64,000 nt of DNA from a bacterium (GCA_016125085.1 WGMM01000001.1:62001-126000), one strand, 5' to 3'; positions 36,696 to 47,709 are shown, numbered from the stretch's first letter. Program-made: numbers and translations. Notes: a model not told the origin generated them from the sequence alone.

Positions 36696-36803
36696 ATGCG
36701 TGCAACCAGACAGACAAAGTCACATCGCTTTGCTAAGCTTGCAATCCGCTATGGCACAAATCTGCTTATATCGGGCGAAATTCATCGCCGGACCGGTGTG
36801 TGA
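36696..36803 (+). CDS. 35-residue basic peptide
   Basis: MRATRQTKSHRFAKLAIRYG at the start, GCAAGGAGAC before ATG 36696. Its stop overlaps the start area of the methylase-helicase (GTGTGAGCATGA), suggesting translational coupling. No family recognised. Confidence 0.45.
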   Translation: MRATRQTKSHRFAKLAIRYGTNLLISGEIHRRTGV

Positions 36804-36805
36804 GC

Positions 36806-39800
36806 ATGAAGCGGCGGCCGCCCAAAGGGCGTCACCCCACATTATTTCCGCTGGACGAAAACGAAACGTCGCAGTCTACTGGAACCATCACCGCAGAACC
36901 GGACGAATTACCGGCCCCAATCCATCACGAGGAGGACAGCTACCATGCAATACAAGACGATCGTAATGGAACTGATCGTGCAGCGGCCCCATCTGCACGA
37001 GAAGCTGAAGCGGGAACGCAAGCTCCTGTCAACGATGGAACGGGTGGCAAGGGAACTGAAAACCAGCCACGAGGAAATCCGCCGAGATCTGGCAAGCGAG
37101 CGGCCGCACATGGAAGCCAGCTTGATCTCTTCGCAGGCGATGGCGATGGCGATCTCGGAACTGGAATCTCGCATGCCGCCAGAGAGACCAAACGAAGGGA
37201 AGGACGAACTGTCACTCGACCAGATCATGGCCCAACTCAGCCGTCCTTTGTCTCGCGGGTAACCAAACGACGCAAGCAACCATCACTGTTCGACCAACCG
37301 GTCCGGCCGCCGCCCATCACCACTGGCAATGCACCTGTTGCCCCGGCCAGCCCGCCTGTCCCGCAGTCAGCGGACACTGCCATTAATTCTCTGGATAGAA
37401 GCCCCGAACCGCCGGTTGCGGCCCCGGTTCAACCAACGCCGCCCACGGCTGATACGCCATCACGCATGGCAAGCGGGCAGATGTCAAAAGCCCGCGACAT
37501 CATCGCCGCCATCCGCACGCTAAAGACCATTGAACAGGCACAGCGCCCGGCGACATCTGAAGAAAAGCAAATACTTAGCCGGTTTTCCGGATTCGGTCCG
37601 GTCGCCCTGTTGATGTTCCCGGACCCGGTATCCGGCAACTTCAGGGACGCAAGCTGGAAATCCATCGGTGAGGAGTTGCAATCGCTACTCACGCCACAAG
37701 AGTATGACAGTGCCCGCCGGACGACCTTCAACGCGTTCTACACCTCACCGGTCGTCATCGACGGTATCCATGAGGCGATAGGCAGGCTCGGTGTGCCCGA
37801 TCATGCCACCATCCTGGAGCCAGGATGCGGTGTCGGCAATTTTCTTGGACGGGCTAAAGGTGGCAATCGCTTCATCGGCGTTGAACTCGATGCCATCTCA
37901 GGCCGTCTTGCGCGGGCCATCTACCCTGAGCACGACATTCGTATCGAAAATTTCCGGGACACGAAACTGCCCGATGGACGCCTCGATGCCGTGGTCGGCA
38001 ATGTGCCCTTTGCCGATGTGAAGCTCGATTACCAGGGACGGAAATACTCGTTGCATGATTATTTCTTTGCCAAATCCATCGATGCATTAAAGCCCGGCGG
38101 CGTGCTGGCGTTGGTCACATCCCACTACACGCTCGATAAACAGAACGCAGCCATCCGCGAGTACCTGGCAGGTACAGCCGATTTTGTAGGGGCGATTCGC
38201 CTGCCGTCAGATGCCTTCAAACGCGAAGGCACTGCCGTTGTCACCGACATCATCTTCCTGCGCAAACGAGCGCCCGGCGAACCAGCCGCCCATGTCGATG
38301 ATGACTGGCTCTCGATATCGCCCCTTACAATTGATGGCCGCGAGGTCAGTATCAACAACTATTTCCATCACCATCCCGATATGGTGCTGGGCGACTGGAC
38401 GACTAAGGACACGCTTTATGGCGGGCAAGGCTACAGCGTTAAAAGCAACGGCGACCTGGAAGGGCAACTAAAACACGCTATCAAAAATCTTCCAGCCTTT
38501 GCCCCCATGCAACCATTCAAAGCCGACGAACCAGCCGTTCCGGCCTTTATTCCGCCTCCGCCCGAAAAACATCTTGCAGAGGGCAGCTTTTTCCTCGGTG
38601 ATGACAAAGCCATCTACCAGATCGAAGGAGGCCAAAGCCAGCAGGTGGTGTATGGCGGCAAGGCATTAAAAGCCGACGGTACCATGACCGGCAAGCGGAT
38701 GGCTGCCCTGATCGAACTGCGCGACAAGGCTCGCCGCGTCTTACAGTCCCAGAATGAAGGCTGGCCCGAAGCCCATCGCAACAGCGCAAGAAATGAGCTG
38801 AACCGCACCTATGACCGCTTCCATGCAGCTTACGGTCCGATCAACAAGACCACGTTCTCCGAGACCAAAGACGGCAGCGTGATCCGGCGGATGCCGAATA
38901 TCGTCAAGTTCAAGGAAGATCCGGATGCCATGCTCGTCATGTCGCTTGAAGATTATGACGAAATCACCGGCAAGGCGACGAAATCAGCCATCATGCAAAA
39001 GGACGTGGTGGGAAAACTCACTCCCATCACGACAGTTACCAATGCCGAAGAAGGGTTGCTGGTCTCGCTGAACCAGACCGGCAATGTTGACCTCGCACTA
39101 ATCGCACGCCTCTACGGCAAAGGTGAAGATGAAGTTGCCGCCGAACTTGGCGACCTGATTTTTTGCGATCCGCAGTCAGGAAAATGGGAAACGGCTGATG
39201 CGTATCTGTCTGGCAATGTTCGCGAAAAACTGGCCATCGCCAAAGAAGCTGGCCCTGCTTTTGAACGCAACGCGGCCCGCCTGCAAGCCGTGCAGCCACC
39301 GGACGTGCTTCCAGGCGATATCGATGCCAATCTCGGTGCTCCGTGGATTCCGGCAACCGATATCCAAGCCTTCGCTGCCTGGTTATTTAAGGTCTCGCCA
39401 GCCTCCGTGCCGGTAAGCCACTTGCAAAAAGACGCTCTATGGAGCCTGGAGCCGGACTATTCTGCCAAAGTCTCGGTGGCAGCCACATCGGATTTCGGCA
39501 CCAAGCGCGCCAACGGCACCTGGCTGCTCGAACTTGCCCTCAATATGAAGTCGCCCACGATCTATGACACGATCGACCATGGCGACCGGCAGGAACGGGT
39601 CGTCAACCAGGAAGCCACCATGGCCGCCCGCGAAAAACAGAAAAAAATCAAGGAACGCTTCCGCGCGTTTGTGTTTGCCGATCCCGACCGTACCGAACGG
39701 CTGGTCCGCATCTATAACGACACCTACAACAATCTGCGCCCGCGACTGTTTGATGGCTCGCATCTGGATTTTCCCGGCATGAACGATGCGTTATCGCTTC

Positions 39801-42472
39801 GCCCGCACCAGAAAGATGCGGTCTGGCGGGGCATGAGCAGTGGCAACACGCTGCTGGCCCATACGGTCGGTGCAGGCAAGACCTTCACCATGGCCGCCAC
39901 CGGCATGAAGATGAAACAGGCCGGACTGATCCATAAGCCCATGTATGTGGTGCCCAACCACCTGCTCGAACAGTTCGCTCGCGAGACCATGCAGCTTTAT
40001 CCCAACGCCCGATTGCTGGTTGCGAGCAAGGAAGACTTATCGCGTGACCGCCGCAAGTTCCTGACCGCGAAAATCGCCAGCGGCGAGTGGGACGGCATCA
40101 TCGTCACCCATAGCAGCTTTGAGCGCATTGGCATGTCAAAGCAGTATCAGGAGCAATTCCTGCGGGACCAGATTGCCGAATACGACCAGTTGCTGATCGA
40201 GCATGCCGCGCAGCGTGGCTCCAACCGCAACGTCATCAAGTCCATCGAAAAGCAAAAAGCCGCCCGTGAGGAGAAGCTGACAAACCTGCTGGCCAGCGAT
40301 AAGAAAGATGACGGACTCGTGTTCGATGAACTCGGCGTCGATCATGTGTTCATCGACGAAGCCCACTATTTCAAGAACCTCGAAACGCCGACCAAAATGG
40401 ACCGCGTAGCAGGTATCCAGACCGGAGGGTCTGAAAGAGCCTTTGACGTTTATATGAAAGCACGTTATCTGAGTAAGGTCCATCGCGGCCATGGTGTGAC
40501 CTTTGCGACGGGAACTCCCATCTCCAACACCATGGTCGAGATGTACACCATGCAGCGATTCCTTGATCCCGAGGGGCTGCGCAGCCGGGGCATCGAGCAT
40601 TTCGATGCCTGGGCTGCGACCTTCGGCGAGGTGGTCGATACGATGGAGATTTCCCCGGACGGCGGGGGACTGCGGCAGCGGTCGCGTTTTGCCAAATTCA
40701 CGAACCTGCCGGAACTCCAGCAGATGTTCCGGGCCTTTGCCGATGTGCAGACCGCCGAGATGCTGAACCTGCCACGCCCGGCACTCGAAGGCGGCAAGCC
40801 ACATATTGTGGCATCCCCCATGTCCGACGAGCAGTTCGGACTCCAACAGGAACTGGTCGAGCGTTATGAACGTCTGCGGTCGCAAAAGATCGACCCGCGT
40901 ATCGACAACGCCCTGGCCATCACCACCGATGGGAGGAAGCTCGCGACCGACGCAAGGATGCTCGCGGCGGACGCCCCTGATTTCCCAGAATCGAAAATCA
41001 ACAAGCTGGTCGATAATGTGGTTGCTATCTGGCAGCGTTCCAAAGACACACGCGGCACGCAGCTCATTTTCTCCGACTTCGGCGTCAATCCCAATGACTG
41101 GGGCTACTCGCCATACGCGCAGGTGCTGCAAAAGCTGGTCGAACGTGGCATCCCTGCCAGCGAAATTGCCTCAATCGGTGAAGCAGAAAGCGACGCTAAA
41201 AAACAGGCCCTTTTTGAGAAGGTACGCAACGGGACAATTCGCGTCCTCATCGGCTCCACCCAGAAAATGGGCACCGGCACCAATGTCCAGAAGCGGCTCG
41301 TCGCCTTGCATCATCTGGATGCCCCGTGGAAGCCTGCCGAAGTTGAACAGCGTGACGGCCGTATCCTCAGGCAAGGCAACCTGAATAAGGAAGTCGGCAT
41401 CTATCGCTATGTCACGGAAGGTTCGTTCGATGCCTATATGTGGCAAGCGTTAGAAACCAAAGCCCGTTTCATCGGGCAGGTCATCACGGGCGACAATGTA
41501 TCGCGAAGCGCCGAAGACATTGGCAGCCAGGAACTGTCCTATGCCGAGGTCAAAGCCATCGCATCGGGTAATCCGGCTGTGCTGACCCTTGCTGAGGCCG
41601 ACGCTGAACTCAAACGCCTTGGTCTGCTCAAGAAGAATCATCTCGACGAACAATATGTGGCACGCCTCGCCGTTCGTGACCTACCGGAGAAGATTTCCGG
41701 GATGAAGGAGAGACTCGCCAAACTGGATACCGACGGAAAGACGATTGAGGAACAAGCAGGGACGCGTATCACGATCGGCAACACCGCCTGGTCAAAAGAA
41801 GACGTATCCGCCGTGCTTGGAAGTAAACTCGAATCTCTGCCAAGCCACGCACGTGAATCCACTCGCGTTCCAATTGGTAAGTTCAAGGGATTGCAGTATG
41901 GCCTCATCATCCATCCATTGAATCCGCCGGATGTTTTTCTCGAAGGTGTGATGACCCGAATATCAGGACTATCAAAAGAGCATCAGGGACCACGTGCCGT
42001 GCTCAATGCCCTTGAACGTCTTTCAACTTCGTACAACACAGAAGCTGCCCGTTTGTCTGACGATGTGGCGATCTACGAGTCCCAACTCGCCGATTACCGG
42101 GGCAAACTCGGTGAGACGTTTTCCCACGACGAATACTTTGGTGACCTTACCCGACTGCGTGATAAGCTGAAGGCAGCATTGTCCAAACGAGACAATCCAA
42201 ACGATGCAGACAAAGGCCCAACCTCAGGCGAACTGGCCCACCAGATCAAGGAACTTACCGCCGCCCATAGCGTCGATATCCAAACCGGTCGCACTGAACC
42301 TAAACGCATCGCCGCAGAGGAGCCCGTGACGGCAAGAATTCGCAAGCGTCTGGAAGAGGCAGCATTGCACGAAACCGAACTACCTAATTCACCTGACACG
42401 CCGCCGGGACCGTTCTCTGAACGTATCTTGCGTGAGCGTGCATGGAAAAATGACGGGCAAAGCCCGGCGTGA
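36806..42472 (+). CDS. Giant adenine-methylase/SNF2 helicase fusion
   Basis: 1888 residues from ATG 36806. Low-complexity Pro/Gln-rich N-terminus (with LFPLDEN and SLFDQP motifs), a class I methyltransferase with EPGCGVGNFLG (about 337) and catalytic NVPF (about 399, in place of NPPF/Y), then an SF2/SNF2 helicase with HTVGAGKT (about 1018), FIDEAHYF (about 1182) and a C-terminal RecA lobe (RILRQGNLNKE). Such proteins are common on ICEs and plasmids and may protect transferred DNA; the exact role is unproven. The first 0.5 kb overlaps another gene in a different frame, so the true start could lie downstream. Confidence 0.85.
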   Translation: MKRRPPKGRHPTLFPLDENETSQSTGTITAEPDELPAPIHHEEDSYHAIQDDRNGTDRAAAPSAREAEAGTQAPVNDGTGGKGTENQPRGNPPRSGKRAAAHGSQLDLFAGDGDGDLGTGISHAARETKRREGRTVTRPDHGPTQPSFVSRVTKRRKQPSLFDQPVRPPPITTGNAPVAPASPPVPQSADTAINSLDRSPEPPVAAPVQPTPPTADTPSRMASGQMSKARDIIAAIRTLKTIEQAQRPATSEEKQILSRFSGFGPVALLMFPDPVSGNFRDASWKSIGEELQSLLTPQEYDSARRTTFNAFYTSPVVIDGIHEAIGRLGVPDHATILEPGCGVGNFLGRAKGGNRFIGVELDAISGRLARAIYPEHDIRIENFRDTKLPDGRLDAVVGNVPFADVKLDYQGRKYSLHDYFFAKSIDALKPGGVLALVTSHYTLDKQNAAIREYLAGTADFVGAIRLPSDAFKREGTAVVTDIIFLRKRAPGEPAAHVDDDWLSISPLTIDGREVSINNYFHHHPDMVLGDWTTKDTLYGGQGYSVKSNGDLEGQLKHAIKNLPAFAPMQPFKADEPAVPAFIPPPPEKHLAEGSFFLGDDKAIYQIEGGQSQQVVYGGKALKADGTMTGKRMAALIELRDKARRVLQSQNEGWPEAHRNSARNELNRTYDRFHAAYGPINKTTFSETKDGSVIRRMPNIVKFKEDPDAMLVMSLEDYDEITGKATKSAIMQKDVVGKLTPITTVTNAEEGLLVSLNQTGNVDLALIARLYGKGEDEVAAELGDLIFCDPQSGKWETADAYLSGNVREKLAIAKEAGPAFERNAARLQAVQPPDVLPGDIDANLGAPWIPATDIQAFAAWLFKVSPASVPVSHLQKDALWSLEPDYSAKVSVAATSDFGTKRANGTWLLELALNMKSPTIYDTIDHGDRQERVVNQEATMAAREKQKKIKERFRAFVFADPDRTERLVRIYNDTYNNLRPRLFDGSHLDFPGMNDALSLRPHQKDAVWRGMSSGNTLLAHTVGAGKTFTMAATGMKMKQAGLIHKPMYVVPNHLLEQFARETMQLYPNARLLVASKEDLSRDRRKFLTAKIASGEWDGIIVTHSSFERIGMSKQYQEQFLRDQIAEYDQLLIEHAAQRGSNRNVIKSIEKQKAAREEKLTNLLASDKKDDGLVFDELGVDHVFIDEAHYFKNLETPTKMDRVAGIQTGGSERAFDVYMKARYLSKVHRGHGVTFATGTPISNTMVEMYTMQRFLDPEGLRSRGIEHFDAWAATFGEVVDTMEISPDGGGLRQRSRFAKFTNLPELQQMFRAFADVQTAEMLNLPRPALEGGKPHIVASPMSDEQFGLQQELVERYERLRSQKIDPRIDNALAITTDGRKLATDARMLAADAPDFPESKINKLVDNVVAIWQRSKDTRGTQLIFSDFGVNPNDWGYSPYAQVLQKLVERGIPASEIASIGEAESDAKKQALFEKVRNGTIRVLIGSTQKMGTGTNVQKRLVALHHLDAPWKPAEVEQRDGRILRQGNLNKEVGIYRYVTEGSFDAYMWQALETKARFIGQVITGDNVSRSAEDIGSQELSYAEVKAIASGNPAVLTLAEADAELKRLGLLKKNHLDEQYVARLAVRDLPEKISGMKERLAKLDTDGKTIEEQAGTRITIGNTAWSKEDVSAVLGSKLESLPSHARESTRVPIGKFKGLQYGLIIHPLNPPDVFLEGVMTRISGLSKEHQGPRAVLNALERLSTSYNTEAARLSDDVAIYESQLADYRGKLGETFSHDEYFGDLTRLRDKLKAALSKRDNPNDADKGPTSGELAHQIKELTAAHSVDIQTGRTEPKRIAAEEPVTARIRKRLEEAALHETELPNSPDTPPGPFSERILRERAWKNDGQSPA
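36945..37262 (+). CDS. Small helical protein encoded in an overlapping frame
   Basis: 105 residues in a frame different from the methylase-helicase that it overlaps completely. ATG 36945 has an excellent ribosome site (GAGGAGGA), and the product (MQYKTIVMELIVQRPHLHEK, then a long helix) has real-protein composition. I recall similar small proteins beginning MQYKTIV beside such methylases in proteobacterial elements. Both frames look coding. Confidence 0.65.
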   Translation: MQYKTIVMELIVQRPHLHEKLKRERKLLSTMERVARELKTSHEEIRRDLASERPHMEASLISSQAMAMAISELESRMPPERPNEGKDELSLDQIMAQLSRPLSRG

Positions 42473-42766
42473 GGCCAGACAGGTGGATCACCCGTCCCTG
42501 CCCCCTTGGCTCGGGACGGGACCAATCGAGACCTGCGGTCCTGTTTTCTCAAAACCCCCCGCTCAAAAAGCCACCTCAATCTCAAGTAAATGGCCTGCAA
42601 TTACCTCTGCCTTTGTCGCATTTCGTCGGGGGGCGAGTTCTGGCGAACCCGGGGCGAGTTCTTGCGAACCCCCGCGACGAAACACATTGTGTAATTGCGG
42701 GCGTATCCAACCTCGGCTACTCATGTTGAGGCAGACGCAATTCACAATCTCTATCAAGGAGGAACT
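42473..42766 (+). ncRNA. Structured IS110 5' flank, candidate bridge-RNA region
   Basis: 294 bases ahead of the transposase. A large imperfect hairpin has outer arms gcaattac (42597-42604) / gtaattgc (42691-42698), inner arms tttcgtcgg (from 42621) / cgacgaaa (to 42682), and two 20-base tandem units (gggcgagttctggcgaaccc, 42631 and 42652) differing at one base. IS110-group elements encode their bridge RNA in this position; identity is inferred. Confidence 0.4.
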
Positions 42767-43801
42767 ATGGAACAGTTTGTCGGACTCGACATTTCTCAAG
42801 CAACCACACAAATCTGCGTGGTTGACAGCAAAGGCAAAAAGATGTGGCAGGGCAAATGCCTGACAACACCGGAGGACATCGCCAAAACCATTAAAGCGAA
42901 ATCTCCGTCCGCCGCCCTGATCGGCATGGAGAGTGGCGCTCTTTCGCCTTGGCTCTGGCACGCCTTAAAGCAGATGGACTTTCCGATTGTCTGCATTGAT
43001 GCACGCCATGCTCACGGTGCACTCAGCGTACAGATCAACAAGACCGATGTGAACGATGCTCACGGTATCGCCCAGATGATGCGAACCAGCTTTTTCAAGC
43101 AAGTCAATGTGAAGAGCCTGGATAGCCACCGCATTCGTTCGTTCATCGGCGCTCGTGCCCAACTCGTCGGGATTCGCACTGACCTGAAAAACCAGATTCG
43201 TGGTGTTCTCAAGACGTTTGGCGTGCTGCTCTCGCAAAGCGATGCAAAGGGTTTTGCAGGGAAAGTTCAGGACACCATTTCCGATCAGCCATTGTTGAGG
43301 CAAATGGTGCATCCATTGATGGAAGTGCTTGAGTCCGTTCAAAACCAAGTCCGGGCGTTGGATAAGCTGCTTCAGAATTATGCGGATGGCGACAGAATTT
43401 GCAGCCACCTGATGACCATTCCGGGAGTCGGGCCAGTGACGGCAGTGGCCTTCACCGCAGCGGTGGACAATCCCAATCGATTCAAAAATTCCCGCAGTGT
43501 CGGAGCATTCTTTGGCCTGACCAACAAACGATACCAGTCGGGAGAGATCGACCATAGTGGTCGCATTTCCAAATGCGGGGACAGGCTGGTGCGAAGTTAT
43601 TTGTTTGAAGCGGCCGGAACGCTTTTGACGCGAATCAAGACATGGTCATCGCTCAAGTCGTGGGGAATGCGTATCGCCAAGCGAAGCGGAATGAGCAAGG
43701 CCAAGGTGGCTGTGGCCAGGAAACTCGCCGTAATCATGCACCAAATGTGGCTCACAGGCGAGGCGTTTCGCTGGTCGGATTCTGATACGGCGGCAGCGTA
43801 G
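42767..43801 (+). mobile_element. IS110-family transposase
   Basis: 344 residues from ATG 42767, with AAGGAGG upstream (the frame is open from 42695). N-terminal DEDD RuvC-like domain (VGLDISQATTQICVVD; later KTDVNDAHGIA) and C-terminal transposase-20 domain (TIPGVGPVTAVAFTAAV, YQSGEIDHSGRISKCGD with the catalytic Ser). IS110 enzymes recombine through a bridge RNA and leave no classic inverted repeats, so the ends cannot be fixed by eye. Confidence 0.93.
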
Positions 43802-43820
43802 TAGATGACGAAGACATTAT

Positions 43821-44089
43821 GGAATCCATCGCCTGATGGATACGTCCCCTGTCGGGACGTAAGCGCCGGGAAGCCCGCCCTCGGAGTTGCAGATCATTCT
43901 TTGATACTGCGTCGAACACATCGGGAACCTGGTGCGACTCTGGTGCAGTGGCAGTAAAAAAGTAAGGAGAGCTTTACGGAATCCATCGCCTGATGGATCG
44001 TCCCTTGCCGGGACGCAAGCACCGGGAAACCCGTCGTCGGAGTTGCAGATCATTTTTCTCATGAGACTGCGTGAAACACATCGGGAACC
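43821..44089. repeat. Two tandem ~110-bp structured repeats
   Basis: Copy 1 at 43821-43930, copy 2 at 43978-44089. Each starts ggaatccatcgcctgatgga (hairpin tccatc-gcct-gatgga), followed by a second hairpin (cgtccc ... gggacg) and shared tracts ggagttgcagatcatt and acacatcgggaacc. Structure is conserved although loops differ. They follow the IS110 transposase. Confidence 0.7.
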
Positions 44090-44519
44090 GGAGCCTCTGA
44101 TGCAATGTTGAAGCAAGCACAGTCTTGACTTCGGTGAGAACTCTGAGACCGGCAGGCACGAAGCCCACGGGGGAATGGCGTGAAAGCATTCCAGACCTAA
44201 GACCACCCCACCAGCTCCGCTCAGGCTCAAGGAAACTGCCCCTGAAAGGCATGTCGCCTCTACCCCGCCTACTGGAGTGGCCTGGACGCAATTATACCAG
44301 GCATCCATGCCTGGTGCGCCTTAACCGACCACCCCATACGGCGAGGCGACGGCGACGGGAAACTGCCCCAGAAGCAGAAAGGAAAAGAAAATGTAATAAG
44401 TGATTGACAGGCCCGCAATTTGAGAACTCCGACGGCGACGGTAAATGGCCTCGCTCCTTGACAACTCTATCAGGATGCGATAGAGAAACAGTCTCGAATC
44501 CACCGGGGAGACTCCGTTT
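44090..44519. promoter_or_regulatory. Non-coding leader of the defence operon
   Basis: 430 bases without a convincing gene. It contains a 20-base palindrome (accaggcat-cc-atgcctggt, 44296-44315) and repeated ggaaactgccc tracts. CCGGGGAGACTCC precedes the HTH gene at 44520. It probably holds the promoter and operator of the restriction operon. Confidence 0.4.
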
Positions 44520-44777
44520 ATGCGTTACCAGCGATCACTCGAAATCGAGCAACGGCTCGATGCCGTACTGGAGCTGATACGCAGCGGGAACTACTCAACG
44601 CCCGCATTGGCGGAGAAGGTCGGCGTTTCCATCCCCACCATTTCACGCAGCGTCGAGGCACTACGCGAACGGGGTCACCATATCAAAGCAGTCAAAGGGC
44701 CACACGGCTGGCGTTACACCATCGTTCCAGGGGAACCATCCACTGACGCCGCAAACGACCGGCCGGAGCAGCCATGA
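44520..44777 (+). CDS. Small HTH regulator of the restriction operon
   Basis: 85 residues, winged HTH (LRSGNYSTPALAEKVGVS is approximate; the visible core is YSTPALAEKVGVSIPTISRS). ATGA overlap with the helicase gene means coupled translation. Likely autoregulator of the downstream defence genes. Confidence 0.8.
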   Translation: MRYQRSLEIEQRLDAVLELIRSGNYSTPALAEKVGVSIPTISRSVEALRERGHHIKAVKGPHGWRYTIVPGEPSTDAANDRPEQP

Positions 44778-47656
44778 TCACCAACTTCCACGCAAAATAC
44801 TTCGCCCATGATCTGACCCGGCGTGCTGCCGCCGGGGTTGATCGCCTGTCGATGTCCCTGTTTGACGCTGCCGTTGACTTAAATCCCCACCAGATCGAAG
44901 CGGCCCTGTTCGCCCTGCAATCGCCCCTGTCCAAAGGCGTGATTCTGGCCGATGAAGTGGGCCTCGGCAAAACCATCGAGGCCGGAATCGTACTGTGCCA
45001 GTGCTGGGCCGAGCGAAAGCGACGTCTGCTGGTCATCTCTCCCGCCTCCATTCGCAAGCAATGGGCACTGGAACTGGGCGAGAAATTCAATCTGCCTGCG
45101 GTGGTGCTGGATGCCAAAGGCTACCGCGAGGCCCTCAAAGCCGGACGCTCGCCGCTGAATGAAAAAGCGGTGATCATCATCTCGTTCAACTATGCCAACC
45201 GCATCCGAGAGGAACTGAAGACCATCGCCTGGGATATGGTGGTCATCGATGAGGCCCACAAGCTTCGCAACGCCTACCGCCCCAGCAACAAGGTCGGCCA
45301 GGGCATCCGTTGGGCAACCGAAGACAGCCGCAAGCTGCTGCTGACTGCCACTCCGCTGCAAAACTCTCTGCTCGAACTCTACGGGCTTTCGACGCTGATC
45401 GATGAGCATCTCTTCGGCGACGTCAATTCCTTCCGGTCGCAATACACCAGTGCCGGAAGCAGTCTCGATGCCCTCCGGCAACGGCTTTCAACCTTCTGCA
45501 AACGCACACTGCGCAACCAGGTCACCGAATATATCCGCTATACGGAACGTCTTCCCATCACCCGGCCTTTCACTCCCACCGAGGATGAACATGCACTCTA
45601 TGAGGCGGTGTCGGCCTTCCTGCAACGCGAAAACAGCTATGCCCTGCCGCAACGGCAACGGCATCTGACCGCCCTGATCCTGCGAAAGCTGCTGGCCTCC
45701 TCATCGCAGGCCATCGCGGCCACGCTCGATACGCTCAAACAGCGGCTGGAAGACCTCCGCGATGAGCAAACCGCAAGCGATCCAGACTTCGCCGAGAAGC
45801 TGATCGAAGGCGAAGAAATTGAAGACGACCTGCTCGATGAAATCCTGGCCGAAGATGAGGAATCTGAAACAGCGACCGAAACACCTGCTATCGACCGCCA
45901 GAAGCTGAAGGAAGAAATCGCCACTCTGGACGAACTGTCCCGGTGGGCACATTCCATCGGGATCGACACCAAAACCCGCACGCTCCTCACAGCCCTAGAA
46001 GTGGGCTTTAGCAAAATGGCCGAGATCGGAGCGAAACAAAAAGCCCTGGTCTTCACCGAATCCCGCCGCACGCAGGAATACTTGAAATCCTTCCTTGAAT
46101 CACACGGCTATCGCGGCAAGGTCGTGTTGTTTAACGGTACTAACGGCGGCCCGGAAGCAACCGCCATCTATGACCAATGGGTTGCAGTCAATCAGGACAC
46201 AGGCCGTTCCACCGGATCGCGTGCGGTCGATGTCCGCACCGCACTGATCGAGCATTTCCGAGATCAGGGCACGATCCTGATAGCGACCGAAGCCGCATCC
46301 GAAGGCGTGAACCTGCAATTCTGCTCGCTGGTCATCAATTACGACCTGCCCTGGAATCCACAGCGGATCGAGCAACGCATAGGCCGCTGCCACCGCTACG
46401 GCCAGAAGCACGACGTGGTGGTGATCAATTTCCTCAATGAACGCAACGCTGCCGACCAGCGCGTGCTCGAACTGCTCTCGGAAAAATTCAAGCTATTCAA
46501 CGGCGTGTTCGGTGCCTCCGACGAAGTGCTAGGCTCGATCGAATCTGGAGTCGATTTTGAAAAACGCATCCTGGCCATCTACCAGCAATGCCGCACGCCA
46601 GCCGAGATCGATGCTGCCTTCAAGCAGCTACAGGAAGAGATGGACGAACAGATTCGCACCCGGCTGGATGATACCCGCCGGTCCCTGCTGGAACATTTCG
46701 ACGAGGATGTCCACGAACGACTCCGGATTAAACTGGCCGACACCAAGGCCCAGCTTGATCGCGTCAGTAAGAGGTTCTGGTCGGTGACAAGGCTGGTCCT
46801 GAATGGCACAGCCCAATTCAACGATGATCAACTCACCTTCCAGTTGGAACAATCGATCTGCGACGGGGCACGTCCCGGCCGCTATCACCTCATCTCCAAA
46901 GTCCGCCCTGATACCACGGCGGATGCCAGCGACGACACCGGGCAATTTCTCTACCGGCTGTCGCATCCCCTCGGCGAGCATGTACTGGGAGTCGCCAAAT
47001 CGCTGCCAACGCCGACGGCCCATGTGACGTTCGACGTGACGAACCATCCGGCGCGGCTGCATGTCATTGAATCGCTGCGCGGTAAAGGGGGCTATCTGAC
47101 CTTGAGTCGGCAAGTGATCAACTCCTACGAGACAGAAGACTATCTGCTGTTTTCCGGTTTCGACGACGAAGGCCATTCGCTCGATCAGGAAACGCTGGAA
47201 AAGCTGTTCCAGTGCCCGGCCATGGTCCAAGACGGCATCACCATTCCCGATCCCGTTGCCAGCCGTCTTGAGGGCGAGATCAAACGCCATGCTGAGGCGA
47301 CGGTCAGCAAGTCGCTGGAGGCCAATAGCCGCCACTTCCGGCAGGCTCGCGAGCGGCTGGAGCAATGGGCGGACGATTTGGTGCTGGCCGCCGAAAAATC
47401 CTTGCGCGATACCAAAGAGAAGATCAAAGTGCTTCAGCGCGAAGCGAGGCTGGCGACCACGCTGGCCGACCAGCACCGCATTCAGGAAGACATACAGAAA
47501 CTGGAAAAACAAAAGCGGCGGCAACGCCAGGACATTTTCAAGGTGGAAGACGAGATCATCGACAAACGCGATGCCCTGATCGACACCCTGGAAAAGCGAC
47601 TGGCACAACGGACCAGCAGCGAGATGTTATTTACCATCCGCTGGTCCGTGACGTAA
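44774..47656 (+). CDS. SNF2/RapA-like helicase of a restriction-modification operon
   Basis: 960 residues. Walker A DEVGLGKT (60-67), DEAH (about 160), SNF2 motif [12 protein letters not shown] and C-terminal RecA lobe ([36 protein letters not shown] region, about 510-550), then a long coiled coil. It belongs to RapA-like SF2 translocases found with phage-defence methylases. Adjacent Mod and Res genes suggest a combined system. Confidence 0.88.
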   Translation: MITNFHAKYFAHDLTRRAAAGVDRLSMSLFDAAVDLNPHQIEAALFALQSPLSKGVILADEVGLGKTIEAGIVLCQCWAERKRRLLVISPASIRKQWALELGEKFNLPAVVLDAKGYREALKAGRSPLNEKAVIIISFNYANRIREELKTIAWDMVVIDEAHKLRNAYRPSNKVGQGIRWATEDSRKLLLTATPLQNSLLELYGLSTLIDEHLFGDVNSFRSQYTSAGSSLDALRQRLSTFCKRTLRNQVTEYIRYTERLPITRPFTPTEDEHALYEAVSAFLQRENSYALPQRQRHLTALILRKLLASSSQAIAATLDTLKQRLEDLRDEQTASDPDFAEKLIEGEEIEDDLLDEILAEDEESETATETPAIDRQKLKEEIATLDELSRWAHSIGIDTKTRTLLTALEVGFSKMAEIGAKQKALVFTESRRTQEYLKSFLESHGYRGKVVLFNGTNGGPEATAIYDQWVAVNQDTGRSTGSRAVDVRTALIEHFRDQGTILIATEAASEGVNLQFCSLVINYDLPWNPQRIEQRIGRCHRYGQKHDVVVINFLNERNAADQRVLELLSEKFKLFNGVFGASDEVLGSIESGVDFEKRILAIYQQCRTPAEIDAAFKQLQEEMDEQIRTRLDDTRRSLLEHFDEDVHERLRIKLADTKAQLDRVSKRFWSVTRLVLNGTAQFNDDQLTFQLEQSICDGARPGRYHLISKVRPDTTADASDDTGQFLYRLSHPLGEHVLGVAKSLPTPTAHVTFDVTNHPARLHVIESLRGKGGYLTLSRQVINSYETEDYLLFSGFDDEGHSLDQETLEKLFQCPAMVQDGITIPDPVASRLEGEIKRHAEATVSKSLEANSRHFRQARERLEQWADDLVLAAEKSLRDTKEKIKVLQREARLATTLADQHRIQEDIQKLEKQKRRQRQDIFKVEDEIIDKRDALIDTLEKRLAQRTSSEMLFTIRWSVT

Positions 47657-47709
47657 GCCGCCAAACACGAGAACAACTGAAGAGACAACCGGGAAGGAAG
47701 ACCCATCGA

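Noticed and set aside
43970..44060. Resemblance to a c-di-GMP-I (GEMM) riboswitch because of gggacgcaagc
   Set aside because: The motif is one arm of the local hairpin cgtccc/gggacg; the GNRA loop, AAACC segment and receptor stem of GEMM are missing.
43821..44089. CRISPR array
   Set aside because: Only two long, imperfect copies with dissimilar spacing sequence; no short identical repeats and no cas genes anywhere in the window.
43817..44308. Minus-strand open frame across the tandem repeats
   Set aside because: The translation only repeats because the DNA repeats; no ribosome site, and the strand and structure fit non-coding repeats better.
46628..47608. Long minus-strand open frame inside the SNF2 helicase gene
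   Set aside because: Antisense shadow of a well-supported helicase and its coiled-coil region.
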